A DNA stretch of 64,000 nucleotides from an uncultured Ruminiclostridium sp. GTDB lineage: Bacteria; Bacillota; Clostridia; Oscillospirales; Ruminococcaceae. This document shows positions 26,016-34,325 of this stretch, piece by piece. The translations under genes and the position numbers were made by a program. The stretch is taken from NCBI GenBank assembly GCA_934490165.1, contig CAKSTB010000016.1, positions 1-64,000 on the forward strand, in the 5' to 3' direction. The notes beneath the pieces are model-generated. The model had not been told where the DNA came from. It was given only the letters and a program-made list of their open reading frames with translations, and did not search any database. Every line of letters begins with the position of its first letter. The first letter of the stretch is position 1.

Positions 26016-28790
26016 ATGGAGAATAAATATAAATTCAGGGACAGCTCACTGTCATTTGATGAGCGTGTAAAGGATCTTTTATCAAGGCTTACGATCGAGG
26101 AAAAGGCGGGACTGATGTCAAGCCATATGGCGGCAGTACCTCGTCTTGATATAGGCGAGTGGTATGTCGGTGCTGAGGTGGCAAGGGGATATGTTTCAAG
26201 AAACCCCGATGAGCCGACTACCGTGTTTCCTCAGCCTATCGGGCTTTCGGGGACATTTGACACAGAGCTTATGGAAAAGGCGGGACTTGCGGCGGGCAAA
26301 GAAGCTCGGGTGCTGAACAAGCGCCACCCGAGCGGTCACCTTATGCTGTGGGGACCTACCGTTGACCTGTGCAGAAATCCGCTCTGGGGCAGAAATGAAG
26401 AGGGCTATGGTGAAGATCCGTTTCTGACAGGTGAAATGTCGGCGGCATACACCAAGGGACTTGCGGACAGGCACGGTGAGTATTATCAGTCGATACCGAC
26501 ATTGAAGCATTTCTGTGCAAACAATACGGAAAATGAGCGAGGAACGGCATCTTCCGATATTGAGCCGAGAACGCTTAATGAATATTACTATGCGGCGTTT
26601 GAACGTCCTATAACCTGCGGCGGTGCGTATTCTGTTATGGCGGCGTATAATGAGCTGTCGGGTGTGCCTGCGGTCATAAACCCCGATATACAGAATGTGC
26701 TGAAAGATAAGTGGGGGCTTGGCTTTGTCGTAACGGACGGCGGAGATTTTTCGCAGAATGTTGTATTCCACGGTTACAGCACTTCTCATGCGGAAACTGT
26801 CGCACTTGCCATAAAGAACGGCACAGATGTTATGACCGACTGCGAAGATGTTGTTGCGGCATCGGTGCTGGAGGCGGTAAAGAGCGGACTTGTGTCGGAA
26901 AAGGATATCGACAAGGCGCTTTACAACAGTATGCTTGCGCGTTTCAGACTGGGTGAGTTTGACGAAAAGCACCCATTCTCGGATATTGACGAAAGCGTGC
27001 TTGACTGCGATGAGCATAAAATGCTCAATCACCGTGCGGCGCTTGAACAGACGGTGTTACTTAAAAATGACGGTATACTGCCGCTTGATACAAACAAGAG
27101 TGTTGCTGTGATAGGTCTTAACGGTAACTGTAATCTGATGGACTGGTACACGGGTTATTCGTCATACAATACGACTATACTTGACGGCATAAGCGGAAAA
27201 TTTGCCGGTGCGATGTACGACAACGGTTGTGACCGTGTGGTTATAAAATCTGAACTTACAGGAAAGTACCTCGGTGTTGCCGATGATGATACAGTAAGTG
27301 CAATTTACGAAAAGGACGATCCGAGGGCACTGTTTGAAAAGGCTGAATACGGTCACGACGAAACAACTTACCGCTCGCTTTACAATAACAGGTACATAAC
27401 AGAAAACACCTGCAAGTGTGACAGTGAGAGCACTTACCGCTGGTATTCGCAAGAAATAATGAAGCCGCAGAAGCACGGAGATAAGGTGCTGTACCGCACA
27501 TATTTCGGTAAGGCGCTCGGCGTTGACGAAAACGGTAAGCTGACGCTTGTAAAGCAGTTTGGGTTGACGGACGATAAGCTGTTTTGCGAGGAAGTGGTAT
27601 CGGACGGTATAAAAAGAGCGGCGGAGCTTGCAAAGAAAGCGGATTATGCGATAGTCTGCATAGGAAATGACCCGATGATAGTCGCCCGCGAAATGTACGA
27701 CAGGAAAACGCTTGCGCTCCCTGCACACGATTCGGCGCTTGCGAGAGCGGTTTACAATGCTAACAATAATTGTGTGTTGACGCTTGTTTCAAGCTATCCG
27801 TTTGCTATATGCGATGAGCAGGAGTATATGCCTGCGATAATCTACACGACCCATGCAGGTCCTGAGCTCGGCAATGCGTTTGCAGAGGTTATCAGCGGTG
27901 AATATTCACCTGCGGGCAGACTGGCGCAGACGTGGTATAAAAGCGAATATGAGCTTGCACCGATAGAAAGCTATGATATTATAGAAAACGATATGACATA
28001 TCTTTACTATAAGGGAAAGCCGCTTTATCCGTTCGGCTATGGACTGAGCTATGCGAGGTTTGAATATTCGGATCTTGAAGTGTACGAATATGACGACAGC
28101 ATAAATATTTCGCTTGATGTCAAGAACATTTCGGATATTGACGGTGACGAGGTCGTGCAGATATATTTCTGTGCAGAAGACCCGTCCGTAAAGCGCCCGC
28201 TGAAACAGCTTACGGCTTTCACCCGCGTATATATAGAGAGTGGACAGACACAGCACATTGAGTTTGATATAAGTAAGTCGGAGCTTCGTTTCTATGATGT
28301 CAGCCGTGAGCGCTTTGCTATTGAGCAGGGACGATATACATTCATGGCAGGTGCTTCAAGCGAGGATATCAGGCTCACAAAAACTATTGATGCAGGCGGC
28401 GAAAAAATACCGCCGAGAGAGCTTTGCAAGGGTATACCGGCAAAGAACTACGACGGTAAGTATAACACGAAAATGCAGTATAGTAAGAAGCTTGAAATGC
28501 ACTATATGCTCGGCGGCGGACTGATTTATAACAACTGTATTCTCGGTGACGCAGAAAATATCGAGATAGTATGCGGAAGTCGTGTGAACGGCGGTAAAAT
28601 AACCGTAAAATACGGCGGTAAGACGCTGTGCGAGGCTGAGGTGAAGCCCACGGTGGATATCACAAGGTTTGATACGGTGACAGTCAAGCTTGACGGCGAG
28701 GTGCTTGAAAGTATCGACAGGGATAAGCCTGCGGTATTTGAGCTTTGGATGCCCGAACAGATCTACATACTGAGTTTCAGGGCTTATTGA
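26016..28790 (+). CDS. GH3 beta-glucosidase/beta-xylosidase with an unusual insert
   Basis: The protein has 924 residues. The order is an N-terminal GH3 TIM barrel (likely nucleophile Asp241 in FVVTDGGDF; substrate loop KHFCANNTE), an alpha/beta sandwich, an Fn3-like domain with YPFGYGLSYARFEYSDLEV, and about 90 further residues that may be a carbohydrate-binding module. Residues 400-525 interrupt the sandwich domain with IKSELTGKYLGV and FGKALGVDENGKL, which look like beta-trefoil/fascin-type strands rather than the PA14 domain common in GH3 inserts. There is no signal peptide, so it acts on imported oligosaccharides. GGAGG precedes the ATG. Its promoter shares a LacI-type operator with the GH31 gene. 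Glucosidase versus xylosidase activity cannot be decided. Confidence 0.92.
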   Translation: MENKYKFRDSSLSFDERVKDLLSRLTIEEKAGLMSSHMAAVPRLDIGEWYVGAEVARGYVSRNPDEPTTVFPQPIGLSGTFDTELMEKAGLAAGKEARVLNKRHPSGHLMLWGPTVDLCRNPLWGRNEEGYGEDPFLTGEMSAAYTKGLADRHGEYYQSIPTLKHFCANNTENERGTASSDIEPRTLNEYYYAAFERPITCGGAYSVMAAYNELSGVPAVINPDIQNVLKDKWGLGFVVTDGGDFSQNVVFHGYSTSHAETVALAIKNGTDVMTDCEDVVAASVLEAVKSGLVSEKDIDKALYNSMLARFRLGEFDEKHPFSDIDESVLDCDEHKMLNHRAALEQTVLLKNDGILPLDTNKSVAVIGLNGNCNLMDWYTGYSSYNTTILDGISGKFAGAMYDNGCDRVVIKSELTGKYLGVADDDTVSAIYEKDDPRALFEKAEYGHDETTYRSLYNNRYITENTCKCDSESTYRWYSQEIMKPQKHGDKVLYRTYFGKALGVDENGKLTLVKQFGLTDDKLFCEEVVSDGIKRAAELAKKADYAIVCIGNDPMIVAREMYDRKTLALPAHDSALARAVYNANNNCVLTLVSSYPFAICDEQEYMPAIIYTTHAGPELGNAFAEVISGEYSPAGRLAQTWYKSEYELAPIESYDIIENDMTYLYYKGKPLYPFGYGLSYARFEYSDLEVYEYDDSINISLDVKNISDIDGDEVVQIYFCAEDPSVKRPLKQLTAFTRVYIESGQTQHIEFDISKSELRFYDVSRERFAIEQGRYTFMAGASSEDIRLTKTIDAGGEKIPPRELCKGIPAKNYDGKYNTKMQYSKKLEMHYMLGGGLIYNNCILGDAENIEIVCGSRVNGGKITVKYGGKTLCEAEVKPTVDITRFDTVTVKLDGEVLESIDRDKPAVFELWMPEQIYILSFRAY

Positions 28791-29470
28791 TCTTTATCAA
28801 GCCCGCAGTGGCACTTAAGCACGGTGAAGGTGTTTTTGTCGACCTTTATGCGACCTTCTTTTACAAGCTCGGACAGTCTGGCTGACATTGCACTGCGTTC
28901 TACTCCGAGATAATCTGCCATAGAGCGGCGGTCGAGCGGCACAGTGAAGGTGTCGCTTCCGGCTTTCTTGGCTTCGTGGCTTAAGTATGCCATTATCTTT
29001 TCCTTGGTGGTGCGCTTTGAGATGATCTCGACCTTGCGGTTGAGCATCAGCGCGTTATCGGAAACGACTGTCAGCAGATTGCCGACAAACTGCGGATAAA
29101 ACGGATAGGACGACAGGGAAGACAGCTTGCCGTAATCAAGGAGCATAACGGTACAGTCGCTTGCGGCTTCTACGGTCACAGGGAGAAGCCTTACGTCCGA
29201 GCAGGCGAATACTTCGGCAAAGCTCCCGCCCTGCCTTATCAGAGCGGCAAGGTCGCGGTTGCCGTAATAATCCTCGCGGACGACCTGTACGCTTCCGGAA
29301 AGAACGATACCAATACTGTCGGCGGGGTCGCCCTCGCTCATAATAATTTTGCCGGACTTTACGGTGACTGTCCTGCACGAAAGCTGTTTTGCGCAAAGTG
29401 CGGTGTTTTCCGCCGACATATTACGGAATAATTTGTTTTTTTGCAGAAATTCAAGTGTTTTTTTGTCCAT
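28784..29470 (-). CDS. Crp/Fnr-family transcriptional regulator
   Basis: The protein has 228 residues: an N-terminal cyclic-nucleotide-binding-type beta barrel (GKIIMSEGDPADSIGIVLSGSVQVV) and a C-terminal winged helix (MADYLGVERSAMSARLSELVKEG). It lacks the spaced N-terminal Cys cluster of oxygen-sensing FNR, so it senses another ligand. AGGAGG lies just before the ATG at 29470; the longer frame is excluded because it runs through this gene's own promoter. Its last seven bases overlap the convergent GH3 gene. It is divergent from split transketolase. Both promoters hold a TTATCGCGAA-like motif in the spacer, the likely site of this regulator. Confidence 0.92.
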   Translation of the reverse strand: MDKKTLEFLQKNKLFRNMSAENTALCAKQLSCRTVTVKSGKIIMSEGDPADSIGIVLSGSVQVVREDYYGNRDLAALIRQGGSFAEVFACSDVRLLPVTVEAASDCTVMLLDYGKLSSLSSYPFYPQFVGNLLTVVSDNALMLNRKVEIISKRTTKEKIMAYLSHEAKKAGSDTFTVPLDRRSMADYLGVERSAMSARLSELVKEGRIKVDKNTFTVLKCHCGLDKDQ

Positions 29471-29519
29471 AGAACCTCCTGTTGAAAACGAAGCGGCAAT
29501 AAAGCATATTTTGCCGATA

Positions 29520-29548
29520 ATGATATAACTTATCCGCGAAAAAGTCAA
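29520..29548 (-). promoter_or_regulatory. Promoter of the Crp/Fnr gene with motif in the spacer
   Basis: On the minus strand, TTGACT (29543-29548), 17 bases, TATCAT (29520-29525). The spacer contains TTCGCGGATAAGT, the same element as in the divergent tkt promoter. Confidence 0.7.
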
Positions 29549-29590
29549 ATATTTTGCTGTCGGCACAGACATTTGCCGCCGCCTATATAC

Positions 29591-29619
29591 TTGACTTATC
29601 GCGAATAATGTAATATAAT
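29591..29619 (+). promoter_or_regulatory. Promoter of the transketolase operon
   Basis: TTGACT (29591-29596), 17 bases, TATAAT (29614-29619). ACTTATCGCGAA overlaps the -35 box and spacer. Confidence 0.8.
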
Positions 29620-29679
29620 ATTTAAGAACGACTAAACGAAAAAGGCGAAGCACGGCTTTGCCCGGAAAGGACCATTAAA

Positions 29680-30522
29680 ATGGATGCAACTTTAAAAAAG
29701 CAGCTTGAGATAACTGCCACCAAGGTCAGAATGGGTGTTATCGAGGGCGTTTACAATGCTAAGTCGGGACATCCCGGCGGATCGCTTTCGGTAGCTGATG
29801 TACTCACATATCTCTACTTTGCAAAGATGAATGTAGATCCGAAAAATCCTCAGATGCCCGAGCGTGACAGACTTGTACTGTCAAAGGGACACACAGCGCC
29901 CGCTCTGTACTCTGTACTTGCTAACCGCGGATTTTTCCCTGTGGAAGATTTAAAGACACTCCGTCACATAGGCTCAAAGCTTCAGGGTCACCCTGTTATG
30001 AACAAGGTTCCCGGTGTTGATATGAGCACAGGTTCACTCGGTCAGGGCATTTCAGCCGCTTGCGGTATGGCTCTTTCGGGCAAGCTGTCAAATGAATTCT
30101 ACAAGGTATACGCTGTACTCGGCGACGGCGAAATTGAAGAAGGTCAGGTATGGGAGGCTGCTATGTTTGCGGCTCACTATCAGCTTGATAACCTTGTAGC
30201 TGTAGTTGATAACAACGGTTTACAGATCGACGGCAGAATAAGCGATGTTATGTCACCCTATCCTATTGACGAGAAGTTCAGGGCTTTCGGCTGGCACGTT
30301 ATAACAATAGACGCACATGATTTCGACGCGATCGAAAAGGCTTTCCAGGAGGCAGAAAAGATATCCGGTCAGCCTACAGTGATCATACAGAAGAGCGTAA
30401 AGGGCAAGGGCGTTTCCTTTATGGAGGATCAGGTATCATGGCACGGCACAGCTCCTAACGAAGAGCAGTACAACCAGGCTATGACAGAACTCAAGGCTCA
30501 TCTTGCCGAGCTTGAAAAGTAA
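29680..30522 (+). CDS. Transketolase, N-terminal subunit
   Basis: The protein has 280 residues and is the thiamine-diphosphate-binding half of a split transketolase. It has GHPGGSLSVADVLTYLYF, SKGHTAPALYSVL and the ThDP motif GDGEIEEGQVWEAAMFA...VDNNGLQIDG. With the next gene it transfers two-carbon ketol units between pentose and triose/hexose phosphates, linking pentose use to glycolysis. The split form is common in Clostridia. AAAGGA precedes the ATG. The C-terminal subunit starts 21 bases downstream with its own ribosome site. Confidence 0.95.
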   Translation: MDATLKKQLEITATKVRMGVIEGVYNAKSGHPGGSLSVADVLTYLYFAKMNVDPKNPQMPERDRLVLSKGHTAPALYSVLANRGFFPVEDLKTLRHIGSKLQGHPVMNKVPGVDMSTGSLGQGISAACGMALSGKLSNEFYKVYAVLGDGEIEEGQVWEAAMFAAHYQLDNLVAVVDNNGLQIDGRISDVMSPYPIDEKFRAFGWHVITIDAHDFDAIEKAFQEAEKISGQPTVIIQKSVKGKGVSFMEDQVSWHGTAPNEEQYNQAMTELKAHLAELEK

Positions 30523-30543
30523 TCGGAAAGGAAACGTAATAAA

Positions 30544-31479
30544 ATGGAGAAAAAAGCAACCCGTGAAAGCTACGGCGAAGCTCTTGTAATGCTCGCTGAA
30601 AAGAGAAATGATCTCGTAGTTCTGGACGCAGACCTTGCAGCTGCGACCAAGACAGGTATATTCAAAAAGGCATATCCCGACCGCTTCTTTGACTGCGGTA
30701 TCGCAGAAGCAAATATGATGGGCGTTGCCGCAGGTATCGCTACTACAGGCAAGCTCGTATTCGCAAGCACATTTGCTATGTTTGCGGCAGGCAGAGCTTA
30801 TGAAATACTCAGAAACAGCATAGGCTATCCTCATCTGAACGTTAAGATCGGCGCTACACACGCAGGTATTTCCGTTGGTGAAGACGGTGCTACACACCAG
30901 TGCAATGAGGATATCGCACTTATGCGTACTATCCCCGGTATGACAGTTATCAACCCCGCTGATGATGTTGAAGCAAAGGCGGCTGTACTCGCTATGGCAG
31001 ACTATGTAGGGCCTACCTACATGAGATTCGGCAGACTTGCCGCTCCTATCTTCAACGATAAGGAAACATACAAGTTTGAGCTTGGCAAGGGCGTACAGCT
31101 CCGTGACGGCGATGATATAACGATCGTTGCAACAGGTCTTATGGTAGCTCAGGCGCTTGAAGCGGCTGACGCTCTTAAGGGTCAGGGTATCAATGCGCGC
31201 GTTATCAACATTCACACGATAAAGCCCATAGACAAGGATATAATAATCAAGGCGGCTAAGGAAACAGGAAAGATAGTTACTGTTGAAGAGCACAGCATAA
31301 TCGGCGGTTTAGGAAGTGCTGTTTGCGATGTTCTTTGCGAGAACTATCCCGTTCCCGTTACAAAGATCGGTGTTATGGATACATTCGGTCATTCGGGTCC
31401 TGCGGCAGCATTGCTTGAAGAGTTCGGCTTATGTGCGGACAATATCGCTAATACCGTTAAGAAGGTTTTAGGTAAATAA
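30544..31479 (+). CDS. Transketolase, C-terminal subunit
   Basis: The protein has 311 residues and holds the pyrimidine-binding and C-terminal domains of transketolase. Features are LDADLAAATKTGIF, FDCGIAEANMMGVAAG, FAAGRAYEILRNSIGYPHLNVKIGATHAGISVGEDGATHQ and a C-terminal GLGSAVCDVL segment. It needs the upstream subunit for activity. The gene ends with a strong terminator, so this is a two-gene operon, which fits with the hemicellulose-degrading enzymes upstream. Confidence 0.95.
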   Translation: MEKKATRESYGEALVMLAEKRNDLVVLDADLAAATKTGIFKKAYPDRFFDCGIAEANMMGVAAGIATTGKLVFASTFAMFAAGRAYEILRNSIGYPHLNVKIGATHAGISVGEDGATHQCNEDIALMRTIPGMTVINPADDVEAKAAVLAMADYVGPTYMRFGRLAAPIFNDKETYKFELGKGVQLRDGDDITIVATGLMVAQALEAADALKGQGINARVINIHTIKPIDKDIIIKAAKETGKIVTVEEHSIIGGLGSAVCDVLCENYPVPVTKIGVMDTFGHSGPAAALLEEFGLCADNIANTVKKVLGK

Positions 31480-31485
31480 TTTCTG

Positions 31486-31512
31486 AGCCACCGCTTTTGC
31501 GGTGGCTTTTTT
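31486..31512 (+). terminator. Terminator of the transketolase operon
   Basis: GCCACCGC-TTTT-GCGGTGGC is a perfect stem, followed by T6. Confidence 0.95.
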
Positions 31513-31624
31513 ACAGGTATATGAAATTCGGCGTTGAATAGAAAAATTTTGTCTAGCAAAAAATTAAACCGTCTCATTGCAAGGGGCTGTTAAAAGGTTT
31601 ATACTTAAAACAGGAGGCGATAAA

Positions 31625-32104
31625 ATGGCAAACGAAGATAAAAAAGATTTTAATGCGATGTTACATGATAATAAGGATATGCCGAAATTTCAAATCATCA
31701 CCGACATTAAAAGTATCGAAAAATACGGCGGAAGTAAAATGTACTTTGCTCCGCCGATCGACTATGACAAAGTAATGAGAAAAATTCCGTACGGTAAAGT
31801 AATTACTGTTGAGAGAATACGAAAATACTTTGCAGAGCAAAGCGGTGCCGACTTTACGGAGCCTATTACTGCGGGAATTTTTGTTTCTATTGCGGCTTGG
31901 GCAAGTTATCAGCGTTTGGAAGACGAAACGCCTTATTGGAGAACATTAAAGGCAAACGGTGAGCTGAACGCAAAATATCCCGGTGGTATTGAAGCACAGA
32001 AAGAAAAGCTTGAAGCAGAGGGACACATCATTATACAAAAGGGTCGCAAAAATATAAGGTATTATGTAAAGGATTATGAGCATTCTCTTTTTGAGTTGGA
32101 GTAA
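31625..32104 (+). CDS. MGMT/alkyltransferase-like protein without the catalytic Cys
   Basis: A 159-residue protein resembling the DNA-binding part of O6-methylguanine-DNA methyltransferase. KIPYGKVITVERIRKYF matches the start of the winged helix. TPYWRTLKANGELN stands where MGMT has the PCHRV active site, so the acceptor Cys is missing and Trp-Arg is found instead. Such alkyltransferase-like proteins bind damaged bases and recruit nucleotide-excision repair. The C terminus (IIIQKGRKNIRYYVKDYEHSLFELE) may bind nucleic acid. The ATG at 31625 has AGGAGG. It is more A/T-rich than its neighbours and sits beside a broken gene fragment, which suggests transfer. Assignment is by motif only. Confidence 0.55.
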   Translation: MANEDKKDFNAMLHDNKDMPKFQIITDIKSIEKYGGSKMYFAPPIDYDKVMRKIPYGKVITVERIRKYFAEQSGADFTEPITAGIFVSIAAWASYQRLEDETPYWRTLKANGELNAKYPGGIEAQKEKLEAEGHIIIQKGRKNIRYYVKDYEHSLFELE

Positions 32105-32107
32105 TGA

Positions 32108-32233
32108 ACATCGGTTGTTATTTGCGATGTTGACGATGTTACATACGGCGGGCTAAAAAAAATAGGCTTTACAAGAACAAAAACGCTGGGTTACGGCGGA
32201 GATTGCTGTGATTTTCACTTTTTCAGGAAGTGA
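32108..32233 (+). pseudogene. 3' fragment of an ATC-hydrolase-like gene
   Basis: Translating 32111-32230 gives 40 residues that include RTKTLGYGGDCCDFHF before a stop. This resembles the conserved C terminus of L-2-amino-thiazoline-4-carboxylic acid hydrolase-type proteins. An in-frame TGA directly upstream and the lack of a start or ribosome site mean only the tail of the gene remains. It directly follows the alkyltransferase-like gene, so recombination has occurred here. Confidence 0.55.
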
Positions 32234-32277
32234 TTTAGGGCGGGTTTGGCTTGATGTAGTAAGATTTCAAATATAAG

Positions 32278-33351
32278 GTGCAGGTGAGAAACACGGAGAA
32301 CAAGGCGGAAAATTCGTTGATGAGCTTAATAACCGAAAATGTCGGAGAGGGGTATATTGATTTTTCGGTCAATATAAATCCGCTCGGCGTTCCCGATGCG
32401 GTGAGACGACGATTTGCGGAAATTGCGGAAATTTCGGGAGCTTATCCCGACCCCGATTGCAAGTATCTCTGTTCACTGCTTGCAGAAAAATATCATATAA
32501 ACGATGGACAGATATTGTGCGGAAACGGCGCGGACGACCTTTTGTACCGCCTTGTTTTCGCCGTAAAGCCGAAACGTGCGGTTGTCATAGAGCCGACTTA
32601 TGAGGAATACGACCGTGTGCTTGATTTGGTCGACTGTGAGGTATGCCATTACACGCTTGAAGCGGAGAATAGCTTTATACTGAGTGAAGATGTGCTGTCG
32701 GCGCTTGATGAAAACTGTGACATTGCGTTCCTTTGCAACCCGAACAATCCGACAGGTCAGCTTGCGGATATCGGGGTTATGCACAGAATTATAGAACACT
32801 GTCGGAATAAGCATATTTTGCTTGTTGTTGATGAATGCTTTATGGAGTTTGTGCCCGACTGGGAGAAATATTCCGTCAAGGAAATTGCCGCGCAGAGCGA
32901 TAATGTTATAGTAATCGACGCTTTTACAAAAACTTACTCGCTTGCGGGGTTCAGGCTCGGCTTCTGCGTTTCGGGCAATGCAAAACTGCTTTACGGTATG
33001 CGGTTATACGGTGCGGATTTTGCGGTATCTGTGCCTGCACAGCTTGCGGGAATATCCGCACTTGTGGATAAGGAGTATATGCGGAGGACGCACGAGGTTA
33101 TTTCAGCTGAACGTGAGTGGCTGTCTGATAAGCTTAAAAGTCTGCCGATTGAAGTATATCCGTCAAAGGCTAACTTTTTGCTTTTCAAAAGCAAAGAGAA
33201 TATACGTCAGAAGTTATACGAAAACGGCATAAAGGTCAGGGATTGTTCGCGTTTTTACGGGCTCGGCGAGGAATATTGCCGTGTGGCGGTACGAACCCGC
33301 GAGGACAACGAAAAACTTATAAAGACGCTTGAAAAGATGCTTTTAATATAG
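32278..33351 (+). CDS. CobD/HisC-like PLP-dependent enzyme
   Basis: About 357 residues, a fold-type I PLP enzyme of the histidinol-phosphate aminotransferase/CobD group. It has IDFSVNINPLGVP, CGNGADDLLYRLV, the NPNNPTGQ substrate loop, VVDECFMEF with the PLP-binding Asp, the PLP Lys in FTKTYSLAGFRLG and the C-terminal VRTREDN. IDFSVNINPLG is typical of CobD, which decarboxylates threonine phosphate for the cobalamin side chain. No other cobalamin genes except a CobC-like phosphatase are nearby, so the role is uncertain. The GTG at 32278 is the longest start; a GTG at 32284 or ATG at 32320 is also possible. Confidence 0.75.
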   Translation: MQVRNTENKAENSLMSLITENVGEGYIDFSVNINPLGVPDAVRRRFAEIAEISGAYPDPDCKYLCSLLAEKYHINDGQILCGNGADDLLYRLVFAVKPKRAVVIEPTYEEYDRVLDLVDCEVCHYTLEAENSFILSEDVLSALDENCDIAFLCNPNNPTGQLADIGVMHRIIEHCRNKHILLVVDECFMEFVPDWEKYSVKEIAAQSDNVIVIDAFTKTYSLAGFRLGFCVSGNAKLLYGMRLYGADFAVSVPAQLAGISALVDKEYMRRTHEVISAEREWLSDKLKSLPIEVYPSKANFLLFKSKENIRQKLYENGIKVRDCSRFYGLGEEYCRVAVRTREDNEKLIKTLEKMLLI

Positions 33352-33374
33352 AGATTTATAAAAGGGGTGGGAAA

Positions 33375-34301
33375 ATGACGCAGAAAGCTTACGAAAAATG
33401 TGACGGTGCTGTGGCGTACTATCACCTCCCCGGACTGTTTGAATTTTACGAGCTGTACAGCCTGTTTCTGCCCTTATTCTATAACCACAGGGAGTATTTT
33501 TACGACCGGTGCGAGATAGGCTCGATATACGGCGCGCCTGCAGACTGCCTCTGGGGCGGCGGACGTGTGGGGTTCGGTGATGATGAGCCGGAAAAGGTGC
33601 TTCGGCTTACACAGAAGTACGGCATTTCCGCAAGGCTCACATTCAGCAATTCACTTATCAAAAAAGAGCACCTTTCGGACAGAAAATGCAACAGGCTTTG
33701 CGAGATGTTCGGTAAAAGCGGAGAGGTTCAGAACGGCGTTATAATCTGTTCGGACTTGTTGCTTGAATATCTGAAAAGTAGCTATCCCGAGTTGTATTTT
33801 GTATCGTCTACAACAAAAGTCCTGACGGACTTCGGACAGCTTGAAAACGAGCTTGACTGTGAGGATTTCCGCTTTGTTGTGCCCGATTTCAGGTTAAACA
33901 AGGCGCTTGATAAGCTCGGCACGCTTGCGGATAAGCAGAAAAGCAAGGTTGAATTTCTGTGCAACGAATGCTGTTATTTCGGCTGTACCGACAGGAAAAG
34001 CTGTTATGAAAATGTCAGCCGCAAAAGTCTATGTGAGGATTGCGAGGATTTTATATGCCGTTCTCCCGGCGGCAACGAGGGGTACAAGTTTTCGAAGGCT
34101 ATGGAAAACCCTGCGTTCATCGGAACTGATGATATCAAGAATATCTATCTTCCGATGGGGTTCAATCAGTTCAAGATAGAGGGCAGGGGGCTTGGCAGTG
34201 CGGTAGTGCTTGAATTTCTGCTGTACTATATGACAAAGCCGGAATACCGGCTGAAAGTAAGAGAAGAAATATATCTTGACAGTATGTTGGATCTTTTCTG
34301 A
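33375..34301 (+). CDS. Cys-rich U32-peptidase-like protein
   Basis: A 308-residue protein that I do not assign to a characterised function. The N-terminal two thirds look like a TIM-barrel of the peptidase U32/UbiUV type (ARLTFSNSLI, NGVIICSDLLLEYLKSSYPELYFVSSTTK). Residues 195-235 hold a Cys cluster (CNECCYFGC, CYENV, CEDCEDFIC) that could bind an iron-sulfur cluster or zinc, as in UbiU/UbiV. The C terminus (LPMGFNQFKIEGRG) recalls the U32 end motif. The gene is 23 bases after the CobD-like gene and 24 bases before the phosphatase gene, so it is co-transcribed. The GGGGTGG site supports the start. Confidence 0.6.
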   Translation: MTQKAYEKCDGAVAYYHLPGLFEFYELYSLFLPLFYNHREYFYDRCEIGSIYGAPADCLWGGGRVGFGDDEPEKVLRLTQKYGISARLTFSNSLIKKEHLSDRKCNRLCEMFGKSGEVQNGVIICSDLLLEYLKSSYPELYFVSSTTKVLTDFGQLENELDCEDFRFVVPDFRLNKALDKLGTLADKQKSKVEFLCNECCYFGCTDRKSCYENVSRKSLCEDCEDFICRSPGGNEGYKFSKAMENPAFIGTDDIKNIYLPMGFNQFKIEGRGLGSAVVLEFLLYYMTKPEYRLKVREEIYLDSMLDLF

Positions 34302-34325
34302 TAAAGCGTTATAAGGAGGATTTTG

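Noticed and set aside
26196..27032. 278-residue open frame on the minus strand
   Set aside because: Shadow of the GH3 gene, Arg/His/Cys-rich and without start signals.
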